From Actinernus sp. WN-2022 (taxonomy: Eukaryota > Cnidaria > Anthozoa > Actiniaria > Actinernidae), in the NCBI GenBank assembly GCA_030867875.1, contig JAOWCC010000577.1, positions 158,588,344 to 158,652,343 of the forward strand: 64,000 nt of DNA, read 5' to 3'. Below, piece by piece: positions 51,271-61,600 of the stretch. Position 1 is the first letter of the stretch. Each line of letters opens with the position of its first letter. Made by a program: the position numbers and the translations under genes. The notes below the pieces were generated by a model. It was not told the origin of the DNA. It saw nothing but the letters and a program-made list of their open reading frames with translations, and made no database searches.

Positions 51271-51495
51271 TGACGTACGACAGCTAAGGGACTTGCTCTC
51301 CAGTTGAAGTTCATGGACGTGTATGAACTGTCATATGTCAGGCAAGTGACTTTCTTTGAAGAGAAAACAAACAACCTACCGCTGATCCCGACGTGTAAAG
51401 GCTAAATTGCCCAGTGGGTGTGTAAATAAGTCACAAACAGTTGTAATTTGGACTTCTATTTTATCACTTCAATAATGATCGTACAAGTGCCTTTA

Positions 51496-51501
51496 AATAA
51501 A
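51496..51501 (+). terminator. Candidate TIMELESS poly(A) signal
   Basis: AATAAA 225 bp after the TIMELESS stop. It lies inside a family A MITE fragment, so if used it would be transposon-derived. No alternative AATAAA stands out closer to the stop. Confidence 0.35.
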
Positions 51502-51650
51502 TGAGCTCAGATTTGGTTGCCATCCAGTACAACCACAGACTGTAGTACCATTCGACTCGCGAATAACTGTTTGCTGCAAATACTTTTCAGAGCAAGCACG
51601 TAACTGACAGCCTGAACAAATTATATTGCTAAACGTCGTCCAATAATAGA

Positions 51651-51813
51651 GGTATAGACTATATCGCAACCCCGCCGTCGCAGTGCACTCTGGGATGGAT
51701 TTCTCAGTTTCCATTGTTAAATCCAAGATGGCCGCCCAACAACAACAATGGAAACTGAGATATCCATCCCAGAGTGCACTGCGACGGCGGGGTTGCGATA
51801 TAGTCTATTACCT
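51651..51813. mobile_element. Fold-back element between gene tails
   Basis: Arms of about 70 bp: TATAGACTATATCGCAACCC CGCCGTCGCAGTGCACTCTGGGATGG in parts, and complement; short loop with AAATCCAAGATGGCCGCC. Transcripts of either gene extending this far would form a long hairpin. Confidence 0.8.
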
Positions 51814-51885
51814 GTGGTGCAATATGTCCCATGGAATTGATTCTTCCTGCCTCATTTACTTCATTCGGACAGAGAACTCAAGAAT

Positions 51886-52129
51886 GGGCCTTTTGCAGGA
51901 ATGCAATCACGTGGTTGTACTATTTATAGGCACTTTTACGAGATCGATAGCGTTAATAGCAAAACCTGTTTGTAAATGCTGTTTTTCACCTTCAATCGAT
52001 TGTCGATCTTTCTAAAACAGCGTTTTGAAGTTTGTTTGCCATCCAGTAAAGCCTTTCCCATGGGATCACGAGCGCAATTCATTGGTTATTGAAGTGATGT
52101 CAGAACATGACTGTTTCCTGCTAAAGGCC
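51886..52129 (-). mobile_element. MITE family A, copy 3
   Basis: GGGCCTTTTGCAGGAATGCA ATCACGTGG at one end and CTGTTTCCTGCTAAAGGCC at the other; the interior matches 28336-28614 in reverse. Confidence 0.75.
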
Positions 52130-52495
52130 ACTGAATTGAATTCTCGACAGACTTGAAATAATTCTGAACAGCTGATGCAGAAACAAACAATTCCCAAAAG
52201 ACTGGAAATGGGAAAACATTGCGTCATATGTAAGAGGACAATGAGCTGTACATAGTGCTACTTTAATCGTTGGGATATATTCAGTTAATTATTAACCCGA
52301 GCACCCGGAAAAGGGGGAAAAAAGTGTTATTATTTCCACATCAGATATTTTCTTGCTTCATAATAAAGCAATCCTTGTTTCAGTTTGACAAAGTTTGAGA
52401 GAGCTTTACAAAAATAGCTAGTCCAGATTCATAGCTAGTCCAGATTCTAGGGGTTAACATTAAAGACTAAAGGACTTAAGTCTGTATCATTAGCT

Positions 52496-52640
52496 TTATG
52501 TCTTTTCATTCACGCTTAATTCGGTGAATTCTTTCAACAGATCGTCAACAGTATTTCTCGTTTTGACCTTCAGGTTCGTAGCTTTTCCCTGGTACCTCTT
52601 CTTTTTGCCGCCACCTTTGCCTTCCAACAAAGATGATATT
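52496..52640 (-). CDS. AARSD1 last exon
   Basis: Acceptor (minus) CACTTTCAG. Encodes ISSLLEGKGGGKKKRYQGKA TNLK and ends SVNEKT with TAA at 52498-52496. Matches the family's VLEGKGAGKKGRFQGKATK end, the DHHA1-like C-terminal domain. Confidence 0.95.
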
Positions 52641-55600
52641 CTGAAAGTGACACAAATGCAAATTTGAATCAATAGGAGCATTGTCATACTAATCTATGTT
52701 TATATAATATACAAAATAATATACTCAACAAAATATCTGGATTCTGATTGGTCAATATAACGAGTGCATAAAATGGTTATGAAGTACAGTTTCAAGCTCT
52801 CAGCAAATGTTTGCTTAGTATATTATAATGAAACAAAAAAATCGCATGAACGTGAGTACTATACGTGATTTATGGGCACAGTGATATTTTGAAAGTTCTG
52901 GTCTTCTAACCCATCGAATATTTTCTCGCGCGTCACGTGACCTTCGCCAGACAGTTCTCGGTGAAAAAAACTCCCTGTGAAGGGCACACAATAGTTGAAA
53001 GATTATGAAGACTGACCTACTTTGTGACGTAAATCAATCCCGGTTTCTGGGAAACTAACCCTTATAAGAGACAGACCACACTAGCAACAAGTATAAGCAC
53101 AAGCAACACGCAGACTCAGTAATGTACTGATCATTAGCGGCGTTTGCTAGTGTGAACCTGGGTTTAAATGCTTATGCAAGCAGATCAAGCTGACGACATA
53201 TTTTCCTTACTATACATGCCAAGAAAAGATTACTTTACCATTGTTTTCTCAGCTGGATTTCCCGTATAGAAATAGTTCCGGACATTGTTAACAAGTGGCG
53301 TGTACTTACTTTGGCCCTAGTTCTGCAATCTGTTGGTCGCTACCAATGAACAGGAACTGTCCTGGTCCTTTGTCAGGGCCGACTGTGACCAGTAAAGGCA
53401 CACCCTGACATTCAGTAGAAATATGTTACCAACAAGACACGTGCTGATCGACCCTTCTCACACAGCGGCCATATTGTCTAGAAACAATAGATTTTGTGCG
53501 TACAGCCTCGAACTGAGCAGATTCAGAACGACGTTAGCCGCGAAAACACAATAGCTCTTATTCACCTGGGTCTATTCTACCGATTCTACCCGGATGCGAG
53601 AGGTAATATATGCTCGATTTCCAGCCGCTCCTTGTCTTCTCCCCAAGAAAGACGGCTGGACGCGTTGGCAGCCAAACATGTCAGTGACGTCACGCTACAA
53701 TTAATTTGTGCGTATTAATTCAGTTGCAAATCCTTGAGATTTTGCAGCCCAAACAGCTCTTTCACTGGATCTGACTCATTGTGAAAACATTTTCTACTGA
53801 ATTTTAATAGCTTCTACCGCCTGCTCGATTGCTGCAGGCGGATCACTGATTGGTCAATACGAACATAGCAAGTCCACGAGTCCAGCCGTTCTTTCGGGGG
53901 GAGATCGCGGGCGCATCTTTCCCCGACCCGATGTCGCGCACATTGTCGCGAGCATACGCAGTAAGAAATAAGGGGTCTGGGATCGATAATGCATCGCACG
54001 AAAAATGGTAAGCGTGTGCGCAACGCGAGGTCTGAGACAAGGCTCTTTTTGTAATGGGACGACCCAATGGTGCAAAGACGCCGGAGTAAATCGCGCACGA
54101 CTGGAACGAGTCTAGCAAATAGAGGCGGCTGTTTTCGCAGGCTAGGACGAATCTGGATAAACAATAGAGCGGATTTCAATTGAGTGTCGGAAGTGTTTTG
54201 GTTCTGCGTTTACTAAGCTCTCCTATTGGCTGAGAAAGTAAACCAATCAGAATCCAAAGTAAAACCAAACGCAAATTGGTTTTTGCTTTGGTTTGTCATT
54301 GGCTCACAGGGAAGCCATTTATGAGTTACTTGTGATTACTCGCTCCTCTGATTGGCTGGCTGTGGGTAATTTGCGTTTGGTTTTACTGCACTCAACTGAA
54401 AACTGCTCTAGCCCCACTTTCGCTTCACTGGGGTAAATTACATTAAACTTATCATATTCTCCAAGAAAATAATCAATTTAATTTGCCCCGGAGCCTCATA
54501 TTGAAACCGAGTGCGTGACTTGAAGTATTCAGAAACTAACCTTTGGTAAACTACGGATCTCTACTCTTTGCTTTTCTTCAACTATAAATCGCGAGATCTA
54601 AGACACGCGTCAGAAACAAGTATTGATTGTCCTGACTCGTCCCAGTCGTGAATGAAACTATTGAAAAGGAAACCAAAAGATAACCAACGATTGTACAAAT
54701 TCTGTGAAATTTTCCTTGCAACTTGTCTCGCAACGGCTGAAAGGGATGCGTTGCAGTTGCATGAAAAGTTATGCTACACTAGTAATGTTTCGTGCAACTT
54801 ATCAAGCGAAGGCGAACGCAGAGGGGTGGCACGGTTGCGCATATTACAAAATGAGTATTTTTTATTGGCTGATCCGCACAACCGCGTTCCCAGGGGTCTT
54901 TACGGGCCTAAGATGGCGTCTTGGATTAGGCGCGTAAAGACCTCTGGGCACGAGGTTATGATCGGCACACAAACCGTACATTGCTACTACTGAAACTGAA
55001 GCCCGATTTACACGACAAGCATTTTTGGCACGGCAATCTTAAATTTGGGTAGCCGAGGTGGCGCAGTGTTTTAGTGCTTCGCCTCGCACCTCTATAGCCC
55101 ACGTTCGATCCATGGACGCGGCGCCATATCCCTTCGACACCGGCACAATTTTTTTCCGTGTAGATGAAGAGTGCCGGTCCCAAAATTATCGGCCCGCAGG
55201 CCTAAAATTGAGAATGTCGGTCCCAAAGTGAGAACTAAACACATTGCAAAACGAAAATAAAGCATTCTAAAGTATAAATCTTAGCATATCCATGCGATTT
55301 TCTTCATTCAAAAGATAGCCTGCGTAGCAAGCGTTTCCGTGGGGTTTTTCGGAGCGTAGGAAGACTTTTTCGCTATTTGGACGCGCGAACATTTTTTTGC
55401 TCTCGCCCCCGAAAAAACCCACGGAAACGCTTGCTACGCAGGCTATTCGAAAGACGGACTTCAGAACTGGTCGAACCAAAGTCGCCTTTTACCTTTTGGT
55501 CGAGCAAGTTGAAATGCTATTGTCTTGTACTCGACACTGATTGGCTCAAGTAACCGTAAGTTGAAATGCTATTGTCTTGTATTCGACACTGATTGGCTCA

Positions 55601-58600
55601 AGTAACCGTAAGTTGAAATGCTATTGTCTTGTACTCGACACTGATTGGCTCAAGTAACCGTAAGTTGAAATGCTATTGTCTTGTACTCGACACTGATTGG
55701 CTCAAGTAACCGTAAGTTGGAATGCTTTGTTTTCGCCCAGGTTTCAGTAGTAGCGTTGCCGCAATCGTTGCAAAAAGAACAAAAATGTTGCAAGACATGT
55801 TGCACGAAACGTTGCCTATAATGTAACAGCGCCTCGAGGAACAGATGTAACTGTTTTCTACATGAATATGGTAAGGATGGCAAGGAATGACAGCAACATA
55901 AAAACCAAATCGAAGAAAACATGACTTGGAATAACGATGCCTTGAGCTGATTTTTGAAACTACTCATTTCTTCTCGAAGCCTACTTTCTTTACGTTTTCC
56001 GGCTGCAATCTTAGGGAACTAAAAAATCATTGCTGGATTTATTTCACACTTACCAGGAATGCCAGTTCGTTTGCTATTGTATTCATATAGTCCATGTCTC
56101 CATTTTCCCTACCACAAAACAAAGATATTAAAGTTTTACGTAAATCAGTACCGATTGAACATTATTCTACTGTTACAAACAATTGTCGTCAACATCCTCT
56201 GGTATTTCAAGTGAAGGGCACAAAAAGGGATTCCCCCGCCATATTTCGGATCAATCAAGGTTTCTGGGAAACCCCCACCCCTCCCCCACACTTCACCACG
56301 ATGCATATCCAAGGGAGGAGTGGGTGGGTAGTTTCCCAGAAACCGGGATTGAGCCGATATTTCTTGAATTTTTTGTAATGACTGCTTAGAGTCTCGTGGA
56401 TACCATAGTTCACTCTATGTACCTGTGCACAAAGATGTATGGCTGCCCATTATGATTCATCTTAATCTTGTAGGCCTCCAGTTGGGCGATCTCCTTCAAC
56501 TGAGACTTGACCGTCTGCAAATCATAATTTAAAACAGATAAAACGGCTGAAAGCTAATGGAAGGTATAAAGAGGGTCTGAATGGGGGGGGTCTTCATGTC
56601 AGTTGTCAGTTAAAATTTTGGCCATTTGTCAGTTGTCAGTTAGCTCTAGTTAATCATTACTAAAGAACATTTACAAAGTTTGACCCACAAAATCCAAATT
56701 TGTCAGTTGTCAGTTATTTTTCGGTTGTCAGTTGTCAGTAAAAATATCGTCATTTGTCAGTTGTCAGTTATTTTTAAGGCCGTTTGTCAGTAGTCAGTTA
56801 ACCCCATTCAGACCCTCTATAAATTCATACCGGCTGTACACAGAACATTACTCAACTCACCCTGTTAGCTGTTTTGATTGAGTTTTGTATTCGATCCACA
56901 GCCTTTGTATGTTCGTCTGGGCCACAACTATACAAACAAGGCCACACATTTAAACATAATAGACCTTTTGCAACAACTGGTCACGTGACTGTCAATCAAA
57001 AAGTGTTGGTGCTAGTTCAAAATGGATGCCAGAAATGGAAAGTGCATACCAAAATTAGCAACTGACGTAAGTTTTAGGTTCAGAAGCAAGCCTTGCCCTC
57101 CAGCCTCACAAACTCTGTTAAATTTCGAGATTTCAGAAAATAATCATGCTTCCGGTTTGAAAGTTATGAACCTAAAACTTGCGTTGTTTACTAATTTTGG
57201 TATGCTCTTTCCATTTCTGGCATCCATTTTGAACTAGCACCAATATTTTTGATTGACAAGGTCACGTGACCAGTTGTTGCAAAATGCCTATTGTATAGGT
57301 TTTTCTTCATACATGTAACTCAGTGAGGTTCCTTGACTTGATATCTTAGTAGAGTTTGTATACTGCATTAAATTACAAAATTTCGTAATATCAATTTACA
57401 TGAGCATCCTAAGGCCCCGTTTACACGAGAAGCGAGTTGAGTTTCATCCCGGGATGAAAATGCATTTCGTTTACATGGATGCCGGGACGAAACTATCCCG
57501 GCCGTAAGTTCCTTTACTTGTTGTCTCAGCCCAGCGATGAAAAGAGAACATTGTGTTTACATGGAATTCTCATCCAGGGAAGAAATTTCATCCCTGTGCT
57601 GAAGACAGGGATGAAATCGTCCCGGGATGAAATCGTCCCGGGATGAACTCATTTCGTCCAGGGATAATGTACACTACGAGAGAATTGACCAGATACCGAG
57701 ATGAAACTCATCCCGGGATGAAAAGACTCATGTAAATAGGATCTAAGAACGTAGGGCGTGATGAAAAAATCTCGCCAATGAACGAGACTTCTTGTAAATA
57801 ACTTCAGCTGTGAGCATGGCTTTTCTTTTGTGCTCTTCGCCATTTTCTTTTTATTCTGACCAGACATTTTCCTCCTCTTCAAAGCTCTGTTTTTGTCAAT
57901 GAATGAGATGAGTGCATGCAACGGTACCTGAGGCTTTTTGACAGAACCCTTTCATTGTCCATAGCTCTTCCCAGATGCTTGAACACTCTGTCTCCACAGA
58001 GGAAGTACAGCCTGCATCCACCTCGCATGGCCTCTGTGTCTGGAAAAAGCTTGACTGCCTGGCAAGCAACAATGTTTACACATCAAAATCTCATTAATTG
58101 CATGTGAGTGAACATGTATGCACATGAATTAATAATATAAATTATGGAAGCATCCTAAGAACGCACAATTTAATTGGCTGCTAAAGATTTGAGCTCATCA
58201 TACATGATTTTCTTATCGGTCAGTATAATCTGCAGACCCGGGGAGGGTACTCCCATATATAGGCTATACGGGTTACATGCCGTTCGACAAGATATGGTTT
58301 TTGACAATTCTTAGCCTGGAACAGTATATAAATCACTGTTTTGGTCTGGAACAGGGTCGTATATTTCTGTAAGGGTCTCGGGACGGTTTGAGTTATTCAC
58401 GGTCCCTTGACGCTGCAAACGCAGAGTCCGTTTATCTGTTTATGATTCGAGTGGAGCGCAACGTCTCGCGCGTATCATATCAAACGCTATCCTGGTCTGG
58501 AACAGGATATCTTTTTGCCATTTTGCCTGGAACAGGGTATGTTTCGTTGTCAGTTCTATAGCCTGGAACAGGGTACCTTTTTGCCATTTTGTCTGTAACA

Positions 58601-61600
58601 GGGTCGCAAAAATACAATTTCTTGGTCTGGGTAGTCCCCCGGGACTGCAGACTGGGTAAAAAGCACAGACTGGGTATAAAGGGCAGGCTGGGTATAAAGC
58701 TAGGATAAATTAAAGGAATACAAAATATATAAATTATTACATCCGTTCTTCATGTTCAGTGAATCGCTAAGTGTTTGGTGAGACGTTGTAAATTTTTAAA
58801 GTGCATATGAACCCAATTTTTAATCATGAAAATCGATTCTCCATCAAGTAAATAGTTGAATTGTAAAATATTTCTTAATTTGAGTGCTGCGTATATGAGT
58901 TATAGAGCTTTCTATTTCCGATATGCTAATTAGGTGACGACATGTGAGGACTCGTTTATTGTACAAAAATGTGCTGGCAGAAATATAGATATTGTTTTAA
59001 ACATCCATATAATATTTGGGCCTTATATCAGTGATTTTACCAAATATTTTGTATAAATCAGAAATTATAGTTTCATTCACAAGGAGAAAGAAGTGACCTA
59101 ATCACATGTCGTCACATAATTAGCATATTGGAAATAGATTCAACTATTTACTTGATAGATAATCGATTTTAATGATAAAAACATTGGGCTCATATGCACT
59201 TTAAGAAGCACACAAGATGAATTAATTGATTTCTTGAATTATTTCCTTTTTCGTTCTCCCGGTTACTGACTGGTACCTTGCAGAGCCTTCTTTTAATCTT
59301 CTCTGAAAACGTTAAACTATCAGGCAAAATTGCACTTTTGCCGGCTTGCCATAGTAAAATGCTCAGAAAAATACTAGCATAACTGTTATGCACAAAAAGC
59401 TAACACGGACTCCAACGTGCAATTTGAGATGTTGGTATTTTAGCATTTTCCCGGCTTAAATGGGCGAACAAATCTTGAGGGAACCTGAGTTCAAGGAAGG
59501 CATTAACATGTTCCCAGTATTTTCTTTTCTCTCGTACCGCGCCATGGCCTTGCCCAGCCTTCAAACATTTATTTTGGGTCACGGTTTTGTAAACGAAATC
59601 GACTGACAAGCACTTTCACGCAGGTTTATGCCGTAGATATTTTTTTTCGGTTTACCGGGTTTATAGGAAAACCGAAGAGCCTGCAAGCAGGCTAACAACG
59701 ATAATGTTCAGTTGAATGCTTGGGCATGGGATCAATTCTTATAACTGCGAAAACATGGAAAATGTTTTCTATTCCTTAAATAGAACACGGAGAACCGTAT
59801 TCTAGTTCTTAAATACTGTGGGGGAGGGGATTATATACATGTATAATCAATTTTCTCTACAAAGGAAAGGAAAGAAAGAGCAATTTCAAATTAAGGTTTC
59901 CTCCTGGGGAAAATGTACTTTATGATCCATTAACTGACACATACATGTACATGCATATACATACTATCAGAAAGAACAGGCAACTAACAAGGTTCGATTT
60001 CCAACCATCCTTGGCGTCCTCTCCTCCCCCAAGAGAGACGGTTGGATGCATAAGCAGCCAACCATGTGAGTGATGGTCATGCTACATTTAATGTATGTAT
60101 ATCTATTCTGTTGCAAACCCTTGAGATTTGCAGCCCAAACAGCTGTTCGTACAGTGGATCAAAAACATTAAACATTTTCCGCTGAATTATTTTTGTTGGT
60201 GCCACCTGCTTGATTCCTGCAGGCAGATCACATACTGATTGGTCAAAACAAACAACATTCAGCAAGTCCATGTGCCCAGCCGTGCTTTTGGGGGAATATG
60301 GGTGGATAAATTATTTTTGTTGATGCCGCCTGCTCGAATTCTGCAGGCATATCACATACTGATTGGTCAAAACAAACAACAGCAATTCCATGTGCCCAGT
60401 CGTGCTTTCAGGGGAATATGGTCAGCTAGTGTGCACATCTTTTCCTTACATGCCTGGAAATTGAGCCTTGCGACTATAAAACAGGGAACTAATGAAGTCC
60501 TATAACTACAATGAATTAGCATCAACACTACCACCACATTTCCACAGAGAAAATAAAGTGCAACATTTTAAGCCTTTAAAATGTTGCCAAACAGTCTGGG
60601 AGCTAGACAACATTCTTAGGACGGTCTTGAATTGGTTGTAATTAGTACCTGAATGTGACTAAGGTTGGTCACATGTGTACCACAGCACATGTTTTTATCT
60701 ATTCCTGCAAAGTGAGAGAAAAGTTGTATATGTATGATTGCACTGAGCAACTGTGGCAACAAAGTTCTGGATGCATGGCCCTCCTCACATCTTCATTCTT
60801 CAAAATGTAAGTTGACAAAAGTCGCTTTTGGTGGCCAATGGGTAGGATGGGGAAAGAGTTAAATTCCAAGTATTAAGATGTTCTCCTCATCATAATTTGA
60901 CTTCAGAGAACATCTTAGTCTGCTTGCTGCTCTTCTGGGTGGGTTTTTTCGCTCATTTGTTTCCCGTTTGGGCTACCTGTGGCACCTGGTTCAAATAAGA
61001 ACATCTAGAAAACCTTACAAAGGCATACAGCCTTTAGTCCTTACTCATGACAACTACAGCTGCAATTAATTAAAATCCTAGCTACAAGTACATAATATAC
61101 ATACATGTACATCCCCAATAGTGGATAGTACAAATAAATAGTGGAAAAATCAGCTATATTTCTTCTACTCTTGAGGCTGCCATGCAATTGAAGGGGTCGG
61201 AATGAAAACGACTTGCGTGACAATATTATTTGAAAATCTTGACTTTGCTTTTTGATTTATTAAGAAAACCTGTAATTTCTCTTCTAGCATGTTAGGATAT
61301 CACTTGAAATTGAAAAGAAATGAAATAGCACTCAAAATAAGCAAGTTATCAAGCCACTTTTAAAGCAAAAATAGGTATTATTGTTTTGTTATTGTTCTAT
61401 TACGTGGGGGGTGGGTCAAAAAACAACATTGTCGTGCTCACTACGCACTCACTACGCTGTATGTTTTGGCGGGAAACAGGTTACCGCGCGCTTCCAAATT
61501 GGATCTCGAACAGACTTTTTGCTCTCTCTAAGGGACCGTTCATTAATTATACGTAGGGGTGGGCTGGAGGAAAATTAGCGGGTGTCCGCTTATGGGAGCT

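Larger units (their letters stand above)
51271..52495. other. Region between convergent TIMELESS and AARSD1
   Basis: 1.2 kb holding the 3' UTRs of both genes. It contains a fragment of MITE family A (51478-51537), a fold-back (51651-51813) and a fuller family A copy on the minus strand (51886-52129). No further gene. Confidence 0.7.

Noticed and set aside
50806..51258. 150-codon minus-strand frame opposite TIMELESS exon 40
   Set aside because: Antisense shadow of the acidic GAT/GAG-rich coding exon.
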